From contig NZ_CP116009.1 in assembly GCF_027941915.1 (NCBI RefSeq), positions 4,216,001 to 4,280,000 on the forward strand: a DNA stretch of 64,000 nucleotides, in the 5' to 3' direction. The translations under genes and the position numbers were made by a program. Below, piece after piece: positions 26,090 to 34,794 of the stretch. The number at the start of each line of letters is the position of its first letter. Position 1 is the stretch's first letter. Source of the stretch: Ramlibacter tataouinensis (GTDB taxonomy: Bacteria > Pseudomonadota > Gammaproteobacteria > Burkholderiales > Burkholderiaceae_C). Below the pieces are notes generated by a model. That model was not told the origin of the DNA and searched no databases. It saw nothing but the letters and a program-made list of their open reading frames with translations.

Positions 26090-26777
26090 GAAGGAATCCT
26101 CCGGAATTGGGTGAAGGGAAGGTCGAGGTACGCAGGTACCGCCCGATCCATGCTGGCAAGCCCGGGTGCGGGCCGTGGCAACAGAATGCAAACCGCCGGC
26201 CTTCCTGGGGCGGTCGGCGGCTGGCGCTCGCCGTGCCCCATCGCGTCATGGGCCCCGTCCACGCGTCGCAGGTGCAGGTGTGACTGCGTGCCAGGGATTT
26301 ACAGAGTGATTCGCAAGCGGATGCGCAGCGCCGCGCTGCTGGCGCGCTACTCCAGCGGGGCAGGGCGGCTGTTGCGCGACTGGCGCAGGTACGGGCCGAT
26401 GCTGTCGGCGCCTTCGCCGCTGCGCTGCCCGGGCGGTGCCAGGTCACGGTCGGCCCGGGGCCGCGCGCGCAGTTTTCCGATCAGTTGGCGCACCAGGCCG
26501 CTCGCTCCACCGCCCGGGGGCGAGGTGGGCGGCAGCTCCGCGCCCCAGCGCTTGTGCTTCATGGATCGCTCTCCTCTGCGGTCGTGTGCTGCTCAAAGGA
26601 TCAGCTTGGCGTGGTGCCCGGCATTGATCAAGGAGCGGCTTGCAACAAAAGCCGTGCAAACGTAACGGCTGAGCTGGCGGCGCGAGGGGCCGCCGCGCGG
26701 CCCCCGAGGCGGCGGCCGAGCACAATCGCGGGCAGCCTTCTCTGCCCACTCCGGCCGCCACGCAACGCCCGACCTGG
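26090..26777. other. Gene-poor interval with one doubtful small ORF
   Basis: A 688-bp interval between the SRPBCC and MFS genes, which are divergent. Apart from the doubtful 71-codon minus-strand ORF listed separately, I see no coding signal, RNA gene or long repeat. It must hold the promoters of both flanking genes. An AT-richer patch with GGGATTTACAGAGTGATT occurs near 26295. Confidence 0.5.
26347..26562 (-). CDS. Doubtful small basic hypothetical protein
   Basis: A 71-residue ORF starting MKHKRWGAELPPTSPPGGG. Its main support is a strong ribosome site (GAGGAGAG about 6 bases before the ATG) and a plausible basic composition (RQLIGKLRARPRADRD). No domain or homologue is recognised, and high-GC DNA produces chance ORFs of this size, so this is a candidate only. 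Confidence 0.42.
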   Translation of the reverse strand: MKHKRWGAELPPTSPPGGGASGLVRQLIGKLRARPRADRDLAPPGQRSGEGADSIGPYLRQSRNSRPAPLE

Positions 26778-28016
26778 ATGAAGCCTGCGGACACCCTGCC
26801 CAACCCCGCCGCGGCGCCGCGCCCGGCTGCGGCGCTCGCGCCGCCGCGCCGCGTGCTGCCGGTCCTCGTGGGCGCGCAGTTCGCCGGCACCTCGCTGTGG
26901 TTCGCCGTCAATGCCGTCATGCCCGACCTGCAGCACGCCTGGGGCCTGCCGGCGGCGGCCGTCGGCTCTCTCTCCTCGGCGGTCCAGCTGGGCTTCGTGG
27001 CCGGCACGCTGGTGTTCGCGCTGGCCATGGTGGCCGACCGCTTCGCCCCGACCCGCGTGTTCCTGGCCTGCTCGCTGCTGGGAGCCGCCGCCAACGCCGG
27101 CATCGTGCTGGCCGACGGCAGCCTGCCCGCGTTGCTGGCCCTGCGCTTCGCCGTCGGCTTCCTGCTGGCCGGCATCTACCCGGTCGGCATGAAGATCGCC
27201 GCCGCCTGGTTCCGGGAGCGGCTCGGCGCCGTGCTGGGGGTGCTGATCGGCGCGCTGGTGCTGGGCACGGCGTTGCCGCACGGCCTGCGCGCCCTGGCCG
27301 CCATGGGCGCCGCCGGCGCGGTGTCCTGGCAGGCGGTGGTGCTGGGCGTGTCGGCGCTGGCCGCGCTGGGCGGGCTGGCCACCGCGCTGTGGATCCCCGA
27401 CCGGCCGGTGCCGCCCGGCACGCGCATCAGCCCGCGTGCGCTCGGCGCGATCTGGAGCGACCGGCGGCTGCGCGCGTCGGTGTTCGGCTACTTCGGCCAC
27501 ATGTGGGAGCTGTATGCCTTCATCGTGCTGGCGCCGGCGATCGCGGCGGTGCGCTTCGCCGACGGCGCCACGGTCAGTGCGCTCGCCTTCTGGGCCATCG
27601 CCGCCGGCGCCGCCGGCTGCGTCGGCGGCGCCCTGCTGGTGCGCCGCGTCGGCAGCGCCTGGGTGGCACAGGCGCAACTGGGCACCAGTGCGGCCTGCTG
27701 CCTGCTGGCGCCCCTCATGCTGGCGGCGCCGCTGCCGGTGTTCGTCGGCTGGCTGCTGCTGTGGGGCGCCACCGTGGCCGGCGACTCGCCCCAGTTCTCG
27801 GCGCTGACGGGGCAGAACGCGGCACCGGCGGTGGTCGGCAGCGTGCTCACCTTCGCCAACTGCATCGGCTTCGCGATCTCGGTGCTCAGCATCGAGCTGT
27901 TCGTCGCGGCCGCCCAGTCGGCTCCGCTCGGGCAGGTGCTGCCCTGGCTGGCGATCGGCCCGCTGGGCGGGCTGTGGATGATGCGGCCGCTGCTGGCGCG
28001 GGGCCGGCCGTCATGA
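26778..28016 (+). CDS. MFS transporter
   Basis: A 412-residue integral membrane protein with about 12 hydrophobic segments. The loop 2-3 region VADRFAPTRVF matches the MFS A-motif in degenerate form, and GYFGHMWELYAFIVLAP starts the second half. It looks like an organic-anion or cyanate-type MFS carrier. Substrate unknown. The start is preceded by a weak site (GACCTGG). The DedA gene follows by 43 bp and may be co-transcribed. Confidence 0.85.
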   Translation: MKPADTLPNPAAAPRPAAALAPPRRVLPVLVGAQFAGTSLWFAVNAVMPDLQHAWGLPAAAVGSLSSAVQLGFVAGTLVFALAMVADRFAPTRVFLACSLLGAAANAGIVLADGSLPALLALRFAVGFLLAGIYPVGMKIAAAWFRERLGAVLGVLIGALVLGTALPHGLRALAAMGAAGAVSWQAVVLGVSALAALGGLATALWIPDRPVPPGTRISPRALGAIWSDRRLRASVFGYFGHMWELYAFIVLAPAIAAVRFADGATVSALAFWAIAAGAAGCVGGALLVRRVGSAWVAQAQLGTSAACCLLAPLMLAAPLPVFVGWLLLWGATVAGDSPQFSALTGQNAAPAVVGSVLTFANCIGFAISVLSIELFVAAAQSAPLGQVLPWLAIGPLGGLWMMRPLLARGRPS

Positions 28017-28059
28017 CCGGCCGGACGCTGGCCGGGCGCAGCCGACCGGCTTGCGCGCG

Positions 28060-28689
28060 ATGAGCTTCATGGATTCGCTGCTGGCGTTGCTGCAGTCGCT
28101 GCAGGGCGCACCCGCGTACCTGCTGCTGTTCGCCGTGCTGGTCGGCAGCGGCGTGGGCCTGCCGGTCAACGAAGACCTGCTGCTGGTCGGCGCCGCCGCG
28201 CTGACCTTGCGCCATGTGATGGAGCCGGTGCCGCTGGTGGCGGTGGCCTGGTGCGGCGTGCTGTGCGCGGACGGCCTGATCTTCCACTGGGGCCGGCGCT
28301 TCGGTCCGCAGTTGCTGCGCCACCGGCTGGCGGCCAGGGCGCTGTCGCCGCGGCGGGTGGATGCGATGCAGCGCGCGGTGCAGCGCTGGGGCCCGGCGAT
28401 CATCTTCGCCGTCCGGTTCATGCCGGGCGTGCGCAGCGCCCTGCTGTTCGCCGCCGGGTCGATGAAGATTCCGTACCGCCACTTCTTCCTGTTCGACGGC
28501 GCCGCCGCCCTGGTGGAATTGCCGCTGCTGGTGTGGGCGGTGCGCGCGGTGGGCGGACGCTGGGAGGCGATCCTGGCGGCGATCGAGCGCTGGCAGGCCG
28601 TCCTGGTGCCTGTCGTGCTGCTGGTGCTGGCACTGGCGCTCGCGGGCTGGCTGACGGTTCGCTGGCGGCGGCGCCGCTCCAACGGCTGA
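28060..28689 (+). CDS. DedA family membrane protein
   Basis: A 209-residue inner-membrane protein. DedA/VTT landmarks are GSGVGLPVNEDLLLVGAAAL (re-entrant loop with the acidic pair) and IIFAVRFMPGVRSALLFAAG, followed by MKIPYRHFFLFDG. DedA proteins contribute to membrane homeostasis and undecaprenyl-phosphate or lipid flipping. The ATG at 28060 was preferred to a TTG at 28051. It lies directly after the MFS gene on the same strand. Confidence 0.9.
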   Translation: MSFMDSLLALLQSLQGAPAYLLLFAVLVGSGVGLPVNEDLLLVGAAALTLRHVMEPVPLVAVAWCGVLCADGLIFHWGRRFGPQLLRHRLAARALSPRRVDAMQRAVQRWGPAIIFAVRFMPGVRSALLFAAGSMKIPYRHFFLFDGAAALVELPLLVWAVRAVGGRWEAILAAIERWQAVLVPVVLLVLALALAGWLTVRWRRRRSNG

Positions 28690-28740
28690 GCTTGACAAAA
28701 CGCAACCGGGTCAGGCGCAGCAGGCGGCAGCATCGGCCGG

Positions 28741-29763
28741 GTGCAGGACCAGGCTTCCAACCCGAACCATTCCCTTTTCCAACCCGTCGCCCGCGTCGTC
28801 TATGCCAGCCAGGCCAACATCGCCGGTTCCGTCTATGCGCAGATGGAACACATCCGCGCCGCGGCGGTTCGCCACAACCAGCCGCTCGGCGTCTACACCG
28901 CGCTGCTGCACCAGTCCGGCTGGTTCATCCAGTGGAAGGAAGGCCCTGGCGGCGCGCTGCGCGAGCTGATGGACCGGGTGGCGGCCGACCCGCGCCACCA
29001 CTCGCTGCGCCTCGTGCACGCCAGCCGCGGCCCGCGCCTGTTGTGCGGTCCATGGTCGATGGCGATCGTGCAAGGCACCGGCACGCCGGACGACATGGCC
29101 CGACGCGTCGCCTTGCTGCGCCGGAAGATGGACGCCGGCTGGCAGTACGCGCCGCCCGCGGTCTGGCGGCAGTTGTCCACGCCGCTGCAGCACCCCGGCG
29201 CCGAATTCCAGGCCGACCCGGAGGCGTTCCAGCGCGTGCTGGTGTGCTCGGCGCGCGGCTTGCTCGCCTTCGAACTGGTGCACTGGCTGGCCCAGGGCCA
29301 TGGACAGGAGGCGGTGCAGCGGCGCTTCGCCGGCGCCGAGCACCTGGACGTCGGCACCGACTACGTCGATTTCCAGCAAGGCGAGCGCGTGATGCGCGTG
29401 ATCGCCATGGCCCGCCGCGGCCTGGCGCTGCCGCTGACCCGTGCCTTCGTTCCCGACTACTCGCACGTCGTGGTGCTGCTGGCGGACGACCCGGCGGCCG
29501 ACATCCACCTGCTGCACAAGGTGGCGCTGGCCTGCGCGCACGCACCGGTGCGCCCCGTCCTGCTGGGCGTGGCGGCGCGGCCGGACACGCACGGACCGCT
29601 GCTGCGGCTGGCGCGCGAGCTGGATCTCGACTACCAGGCGCTGCAGGCGCCCGGCGGCGACGCCGCGCTGGCCTGGTCCGCCATCGAGCCCGCCCTCGCG
29701 CGCTGGCGCGAGGCGGCCAATGCCAGCCAGGCGCAGCCGCTGCAGGCAGTGCTGCACGGCTAG
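28741..29763 (+). CDS. BLUF-domain blue-light photoreceptor with unassigned C-terminal domain
   Basis: A 340-residue protein with a GTG start at 28741. The N-terminal BLUF domain (about residues 15-115) keeps the flavin photocycle residues: Tyr21 (VVYAS), Asn46 (RHNQ), Gln64 (WFIQWKEG), Trp105 and Met107 (GPWSMAI), spaced like AppA. The C-terminal half (about 165-325) has a strand/helix layout recalling a small GTPase-like fold (RVLVCSARGLL, HLDVGTDYVDF, SHVVVLLADDPAADI, VLLGVAARPD), but without a P-loop GxxxxGK[ST]; that reading is inference. The start is uncertain because no internal ATG precedes Tyr21. A promoter was not identified. Confidence 0.82.
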   Translation: MQDQASNPNHSLFQPVARVVYASQANIAGSVYAQMEHIRAAAVRHNQPLGVYTALLHQSGWFIQWKEGPGGALRELMDRVAADPRHHSLRLVHASRGPRLLCGPWSMAIVQGTGTPDDMARRVALLRRKMDAGWQYAPPAVWRQLSTPLQHPGAEFQADPEAFQRVLVCSARGLLAFELVHWLAQGHGQEAVQRRFAGAEHLDVGTDYVDFQQGERVMRVIAMARRGLALPLTRAFVPDYSHVVVLLADDPAADIHLLHKVALACAHAPVRPVLLGVAARPDTHGPLLRLARELDLDYQALQAPGGDAALAWSAIEPALARWREAANASQAQPLQAVLHG

Positions 29764-29808
29764 GCGCACGGCCGGCCAACCCCTTCGAAACCACCACAGG
29801 AGTTCCCC

Positions 29809-30639
29809 ATGTCACCCGTCGAGCTGTTCCGGAACAAGGACCATGCCTGCCTGATGTTCACCGACCTGGTCGAGGAGGACGGGCAGGCGGTGCAGGCCAA
29901 CCAGTTCCTGGTGGTGGACCACGGCCAGGGGGCGCTGATCGACCCGGGCGGCAACAACGGCTACAACGAGCTGTTCCTGGCGATCTCGCGCTTCTTTCCG
30001 CCGCAGAACCTGAGCTACCTGATCGCCTCCCATGGCGATCCGGACATCATCGCGTCGCTGGACCGCTGGCTGACCTCGACCCGGGCGCGGCTGGTGATCT
30101 CGCGCCTGTGGGAGCGCTTCGCGCCGCACTTCACCAAGGCCGGCAAGACCGAGGACCGGATCATCGGCGTGCCCGACGCCGGCGGCCGGCTGCCGCTGGG
30201 CAAGAGCGAGCTGTGGCTGCTGCCCGCCCACTTCATGCACGCCGAGGGCAACTTCCATTTCTGGGATCCGGTCAGCCGCATCCTCTTCACCGGGGACCTG
30301 GGCGTGTCGCTGGGCAGCGGCGCCGATGCGCAAAAGCCCGTGCGCGAGTTCGCGCCGCAAATCCCGAAGATGGAAGGCTTCCACCGGCGCTACATGGTGT
30401 CCAACAAGATCCTGCGCATGTGGGTGCGCATGGCGCGCCAGCTGCCGGTGGCCATGCTGGTGCCGCAGCATGGTGCGCCGATCGAGGGCAAGTCGGCGAT
30501 CTCGGACTTCTACGACTGGATCGAGCAGCTGTCGGTCGGCGTGGACCTGTTCGACGACCGCAACTACCAGCTGCCCAACGGTCAGATCGACGTGCACAGC
30601 GGCCAGTTGCGGCCGGTGCTGCGTGCCGTGGGAGCCTGA
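29809..30639 (+). CDS. MBL-fold diiron protein (oxygen-binding ODP type)
   Basis: A 276-residue metallo-beta-lactamase-fold protein of the flavodiiron/ODP class without a flavodoxin domain. Metal-site elements are SHGDPDI (H75, D77, D79), PAHFMHAEGN, FTGDLG and PQHG. The sixth position of the usual H-x-[DE]-x-D-H motif is Ile80 instead of His. ODP proteins bind or sense O2, and the family also contains NO/O2 reductases. It follows the BLUF gene by 45 bp with ACAGGAG before its ATG, so the pair may be co-expressed. Confidence 0.85.
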   Translation: MSPVELFRNKDHACLMFTDLVEEDGQAVQANQFLVVDHGQGALIDPGGNNGYNELFLAISRFFPPQNLSYLIASHGDPDIIASLDRWLTSTRARLVISRLWERFAPHFTKAGKTEDRIIGVPDAGGRLPLGKSELWLLPAHFMHAEGNFHFWDPVSRILFTGDLGVSLGSGADAQKPVREFAPQIPKMEGFHRRYMVSNKILRMWVRMARQLPVAMLVPQHGAPIEGKSAISDFYDWIEQLSVGVDLFDDRNYQLPNGQIDVHSGQLRPVLRAVGA

Positions 30640-30801
30640 AGGCGGCGAGGCTGCGGTATACGGTCGAGTGGAGAACTGCCCGGTTGTTGCAAACTTCCGC
30701 CGGTTCGTTGCGGCTAAGATGACGGCCTTGGGGGGCATCCGCCCGGCAGTGCAGCGCGGCGTCGACCGCGCGGCTGTCACATACAAAAGGCACAAGGTTC
30801 C

Positions 30802-31236
30802 ATGGCGAACATCGGCACCGTCCTGAAGGACGAAATCGCGCGCGTGGCCCGCAAGCAGCAGCGCGCCGAGCTGGCCCAGCTGAAGAAATCGGTCGCCCAG
30901 TACCGCAGCCAGATCGCGCAGCTCAAGCGCCGCATGCTGGCGCTGGAGCAGCAGGTGCGCAAGCAGGCGCGCGGCACCGGCCGCGCGGCACCGGCCGCGG
31001 CGCCGGAGGACGAGGAGCAAGGGCCGTCGCTGCGCTTTTCCGCCAAGGGGTTCGCCGCCCAGCGCCAGCGCCTGGGCCTGTCGGCCGCCTCGGTGGCCAA
31101 GATCCTGGGTGTGTCGGCGTTGTCGGTCTACAAGTGGGAGAGCGGCAAGACCCGCCCGCGCGCGCGCCAGCTGGAAGCCATCGCCTCGCTGCGCAAGATG
31201 GGCAAGCGCGAAGCCATGGCCCGGTTGGCGGCGTAA
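30802..31236 (+). CDS. Coiled-coil plus XRE-type helix-turn-helix protein
   Basis: A 144-residue protein. Residues 1-55 form a likely coiled coil (RKQQRAELAQLKKSVAQYRS, IAQLKRRMLALEQQVRKQ), then an Ala/Pro linker, then a C-terminal HTH (about 80-125: KGFAAQRQRLGLSAASVAKI, LGVSALSVYKWESGKTRPR) typical of XRE/MqsA-like DNA-binding domains. It is probably a transcriptional regulator that multimerises by the coiled coil. Target unknown. The next gene starts 18 bp downstream. Confidence 0.83.
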   Translation: MANIGTVLKDEIARVARKQQRAELAQLKKSVAQYRSQIAQLKRRMLALEQQVRKQARGTGRAAPAAAPEDEEQGPSLRFSAKGFAAQRQRLGLSAASVAKILGVSALSVYKWESGKTRPRARQLEAIASLRKMGKREAMARLAA

Positions 31237-31253
31237 CCACGGCGTCCTGACCG

Positions 31254-31853
31254 ATGCCCTTGCCCGAACCGGCCGCGCGTCGGCACCTGCACACCCGCGC
31301 CGTCACCTACCGCGGCTTCCTGCGTGAAGACGGCCTGTGGGACATCGAAGGCGAGCTGTCCGATACCAAGACCTACGGCTTCCAGCGCTCCGACGGCAGC
31401 GAGTTGCCGGCCGGCCGGCCCATCCACCACATGGCCATCCGCATCACGGTTGACGAATCCATGACCATCCGCGCCATTGCCGTGGCGATGGACCACACCC
31501 CGTTCGGCGAATGCAGCCAGGGCGAGGACCCGATGCAGCGCATGGTGGGCGTCCGGCTCGGCCCCGGCTGGCGCCAGGCCATCGAGCGTGCGCTCGGCGG
31601 CGTGCGCGGCTGCACCCACCTGCGCGAGCTGCTGTTCAACATGGCGACGGCGGCCTACCAGACCATCTTCCCCTGGCAGGAGCGGGAACGGCGCCGGGCC
31701 GGCCACGCCAGCCAGGCGCTGACCGAGCCGCCTTACCACCTGGGCCGCTGCATCGCGTGGGACCCCGGCGGCGCCGTGACGGCGCGCTATTACCCGCAGT
31801 TCTTCGGCCAGCCGCTCAGGAAGCCGCTGGGGCCGAAGGACCCGCCGGCTTGA
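31254..31853 (+). CDS. DUF2889 domain-containing protein
   Basis: A 199-residue protein. The DUF2889 pattern is recognisable: HTRAVTYRGFLREDGLWDIE, ELSDTKTYGF, PIHHMAIRITVDESMTIRAI and GCTHLRELLFNMATAAYQT. The biochemical function is unknown. A Cys-Thr-His triplet and several conserved acidic residues would allow metal binding, but that is speculation. It sits 17 bp after the coiled-coil HTH gene. Its last 38 bp overlap a convergent methyltransferase gene. Confidence 0.88.
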   Translation: MPLPEPAARRHLHTRAVTYRGFLREDGLWDIEGELSDTKTYGFQRSDGSELPAGRPIHHMAIRITVDESMTIRAIAVAMDHTPFGECSQGEDPMQRMVGVRLGPGWRQAIERALGGVRGCTHLRELLFNMATAAYQTIFPWQERERRRAGHASQALTEPPYHLGRCIAWDPGGAVTARYYPQFFGQPLRKPLGPKDPPA

Positions 31854-32481
31854 TCCAGGTGAACACCCGAACCGGCGGGACATTCATCCACTCCCAGCGC
31901 TTGTCCGGCGCGCCGAGGTAGGGCGTTGCGAAACCCGCCACATGCGCGCGCACCTGGTAGGCCACGAAGCGTCCGCCCGGGCGCAACACCTGCGCGATGG
32001 TTGCGGCAATGCGGTCCGACACCTCCGGCGGCATGGTGGAAAAAGGGATGCCCGACACGATCGCGTCGGGCGCCGGCAGGCGGCGCGCAGCGAGGATCGC
32101 CGCCAGCCGCTCGGCACTGCCCAGCTCCAGCAGCAGCCGTGCATCGTGCATCGAAGCGCGCAGGTGGGCATGGAACACCGGGTCCAGCTCGATGGCCAGC
32201 AGCCGCCCGGTCGGTGCCAGCGCCTGCAGGAAGGCCGCCGTGGTGCCGCCGGTGCCGGGCCCCAGCTCGACCACGGTGCGGGCCTGCGGGATGGCCGCGT
32301 TGCGCACCAGCCGCTGCTCCAGCCGATGCGAGCTCGGGACCACCGAGCCGACCTGGGCCGGGTGCCGCAGGAAGCCGCGCAGGAACTCGAGGCGATCACG
32401 CCGCAGACCGGACGGGGCCGGGCCGGCAGGCAGCACGTTGGATCCGGCCGCCTGGCCGGCACGGGGTTCGGGTGGCGCCAT
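31816..32481 (-). CDS. Class I SAM-dependent methyltransferase (PmtA-like phospholipid N-methyltransferase family)
   Basis: A 221-residue methyltransferase. FLRGFLRHPAQVGSVVPSS is the N-terminal helix typical of PmtA-related proteins. Motif I is VVELGPGTGGTTAAF, the acidic end of strand 2 is AIELDP, and motif IV/V is DAIVSGIPFSTMPPE. PmtA makes phosphatidylcholine or methylated phosphatidylethanolamine; some relatives act on other substrates. The start at 32481 (MAPPEPRAG) is the best in-frame ATG, another being 60 bp upstream; neither has a strong ribosome site. Confidence 0.8.
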   Translation of the reverse strand: MAPPEPRAGQAAGSNVLPAGPAPSGLRRDRLEFLRGFLRHPAQVGSVVPSSHRLEQRLVRNAAIPQARTVVELGPGTGGTTAAFLQALAPTGRLLAIELDPVFHAHLRASMHDARLLLELGSAERLAAILAARRLPAPDAIVSGIPFSTMPPEVSDRIAATIAQVLRPGGRFVAYQVRAHVAGFATPYLGAPDKRWEWMNVPPVRVFTWIKPAGPSAPAAS

Positions 32482-32671
32482 GGGATGGGAGGATGGGGTT
32501 GTCTGGAGCGTCCGGCGATTCTGGTGGTGCGGCGCAGCCATCCGTGTCGGACAGGGCCGACAAGGCTGCCCTCGAAGCGCCCCGGCGTCAAGCGCGCATG
32601 ACGCCCGGCGCGGCAGGCTGGGGCGTCACGGTCCTACATTCCAGGGGCGCCACCGGCCCTAGATTCGCAAG

Positions 32672-34699
32672 ATGAACCCAGCCATGCGGCAATGGCTGTC
32701 CGCCGCGGCGGACAGGCTCCGGCGGGGCGCGCAGGCTGCGCGCCGCCATCCCTGGCGGGCGGCGCTGCTGCTGCCCGGCGGGGCGCTGCTGTACGTGCTG
32801 CTGCTGGTGCCCTTCACGCCCGGCATCGACAACCTGCGCAAGGCCCGGGTGGATGCCCCGGCGGCGCTGGTGTCGGCCGATGGCGTCGTGCTGGCGCGTT
32901 TCCAGCGCGTGCACCGCGAATGGGTGCCGCTGGCGCGGGTGGCGCCGGCCGCGGTGCAGGCCCTGATCGCCACCGAGGACCATCGCTTCCACCAGCACCA
33001 CGGCATCGACCTGTACCGCACGGCCGGCGCGCTGTGGCACACGCTGCGCGGCGACCGCCAGGGCGGCTCCACCATCACCCAGCAACTGGCGCGCAACCTG
33101 TTCCCGGAGGAGATCGGCCGGGCGCCGACGCTGCACCGCAAGGTCAAGGAAGCGATCACGGCCCTGAAGATCGAGGCGGTCTACAGCAAGGACGAAATCC
33201 TCGAGACCTACCTCAACACGGTGCCGTTCCTCTACAACGCGTTCGGCATCGAGATGGCCGCGCGCACCTATTTCGACAAGTCGGCGCGCGACCTCGACCT
33301 GCTGGAGAGCGCCACCCTGATCGGCATGCTCAAGGGCACCAGCTACTACAACCCGGTGCTCAATCCGGACCGGGCGCGCGCGCGGCGCAACGTGGTCCTG
33401 GGGCAGCTGGCGCGGTACGGCAAGCTGCCGCCCGAACGGGCACAGGAGCTGGCCAAGCGGCCGTTGCGCATCGACTTCGAGCGGCAACCCGAGCCGCTCG
33501 GCCCGGCGCCGCACGCCGCCCAGCAGGTGCGCAAGTGGCTGATCGCCTGGGCCGACCGCAACGGCTACGACATCCATTCGGACGGGCTGGTGGTGCGCAG
33601 CACGCTCGACACGCGCCTGCAGAAGGCCGCCAACCAGGCCGTGGCGCGCCAGCTCGCGCAGCTGCAGCCGCTGGCCGACCGCCGGCGCAAGGCCGGGCAG
33701 GAGCGCGAGCTGCTGCAGGCCGGCTTCATGGCCATGGACCCGCGCAACGGCCATGTGCTGGCCTGGGTGGGCAGCAGCGACTTCGCGGTCGACCAGTTCG
33801 ACCACGTCAACCGGGCGCGCCGCCAGCCCGGCTCGACCTTCAAGCCCTTCGTCTATGCGGCCGCCTTCATGGAAGGGTGGCGGCCCACCGACACGCTGCT
33901 GGACCAGCCGGTCGCGCTGCAGGGGGAGGGCGGCGAGGTGTGGCGGCCGGGCGATGCCACGCCGCCCACCCAGCGCCCGTGGACGCTGCGCGAAGGGCTG
34001 GTGCAATCGCGCAATTCGATCACCGCCCAGCTGATGGCGCAGGTGGGCCCGCAGAAGGTCGCGCGGCTGGCCGAGGCGATGGGCGTGCGCGACAGCGAAC
34101 TGCAGGCGGTGCCTTCGCTGGCGCTGGGCACCAGCGCGGTGACGCTGCGCGAGATGGTCTCGGGCTACGCGACGATCGCCAACAACGGCCGCTGGATGGA
34201 CCCGCTGCTGGTGCTGCGCGTCGAAGACTCGAGCGGCAAGGTGCTGGACACCTTCGTGCCGCCGCGCTCGCAGGAGGCCATGCCCCGGGCACGGGCGCTG
34301 ACGCTGGTCAACGTCATGCGCGGGGTGGTGGACGAGGGCACCGGCAGCGCCATCCGCAGCCGCTATGGCATCCAGGCCGACGTCGCCGGCAAGACCGGCA
34401 CCACCCAGGACAACACCGATGCCTGGTTCATCCTGATGCACCCGCAGCTGGTGGCGGGCGCCTGGGTGGGCTTCAACGACGCGCGGGTGACCATGGGCGA
34501 GAGCTGGGGCACCGGGGCGCGCAGCGCGCTGCCGATGGTGGGCGACTTCTTCCAGCAGTCGCTGCGCCAGCGCTGGATCGACGCCGGCGCCGAGTGGGAC
34601 ATCCCGCGGCCCAAGCCCAAGCCGAAGCCGCTGCCGGCGGATCCCGTCGGGCAACTGGTCAAGGACGTGATCGACCAGGTGTTGAAGATCTTCCAGTGA
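32672..34699 (+). CDS. Bifunctional penicillin-binding protein (class A PBP: transglycosylase/transpeptidase)
   Basis: A 675-residue membrane-anchored peptidoglycan synthase. One N-terminal transmembrane helix (about 29-47) precedes the GT51 transglycosylase domain (TEDHRFHQHHGIDLYR, GGSTITQQLARNLF, KVKEAITALKIE). The transpeptidase domain has the serine motif RQPGSTFKPFVYA, SxN in QSRNSITA and the KTGTT box. The tail is Lys/Pro-rich (PRPKPKPKPLP). It polymerises lipid II and crosslinks strands in the periplasm. A hairpin terminator for the convergent gene follows. Confidence 0.92.
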   Translation: MNPAMRQWLSAAADRLRRGAQAARRHPWRAALLLPGGALLYVLLLVPFTPGIDNLRKARVDAPAALVSADGVVLARFQRVHREWVPLARVAPAAVQALIATEDHRFHQHHGIDLYRTAGALWHTLRGDRQGGSTITQQLARNLFPEEIGRAPTLHRKVKEAITALKIEAVYSKDEILETYLNTVPFLYNAFGIEMAARTYFDKSARDLDLLESATLIGMLKGTSYYNPVLNPDRARARRNVVLGQLARYGKLPPERAQELAKRPLRIDFERQPEPLGPAPHAAQQVRKWLIAWADRNGYDIHSDGLVVRSTLDTRLQKAANQAVARQLAQLQPLADRRRKAGQERELLQAGFMAMDPRNGHVLAWVGSSDFAVDQFDHVNRARRQPGSTFKPFVYAAAFMEGWRPTDTLLDQPVALQGEGGEVWRPGDATPPTQRPWTLREGLVQSRNSITAQLMAQVGPQKVARLAEAMGVRDSELQAVPSLALGTSAVTLREMVSGYATIANNGRWMDPLLVLRVEDSSGKVLDTFVPPRSQEAMPRARALTLVNVMRGVVDEGTGSAIRSRYGIQADVAGKTGTTQDNTDAWFILMHPQLVAGAWVGFNDARVTMGESWGTGARSALPMVGDFFQQSLRQRWIDAGAEWDIPRPKPKPKPLPADPVGQLVKDVIDQVLKIFQ

Positions 34700-34733
34700 C
34701 CGGCACGCCACAGCCGATCGCGCGGCGCACATG

Positions 34734-34759
34734 AAAAAGCCGGGCCTCGCGGCCCGGCT
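34734..34759 (-). terminator. Intrinsic terminator for the minus-strand BNR-repeat lipoprotein gene
   Basis: A perfect 9-bp stem (AGCCGGGCC-TCGC-GGCCCGGCT). On the minus strand the hairpin is followed directly by a T-run (AAAAA on the plus strand at 34734-34738), the classical rho-independent layout. It lies 36 bp after the stop of the lipoprotein gene and also separates it from the PBP gene. On the plus strand there is no T-run, so it mainly serves the minus gene. Confidence 0.8.
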
Positions 34760-34794
34760 CGGTCAGCCCTCCCTGAAGGGTGACAGCTTGCTTG

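Noticed and set aside
28692..28697. TTGACA as a -35 box for the BLUF gene
   Set aside because: No acceptable -10 hexamer occurs 16-18 bp downstream (the region reads GCGCAG), so the match may be chance.
30687..30720. TTGCAA and TAAGAT as a promoter for the coiled-coil HTH gene
   Set aside because: The spacing is 22 bp, too long for a normal sigma-70 promoter.
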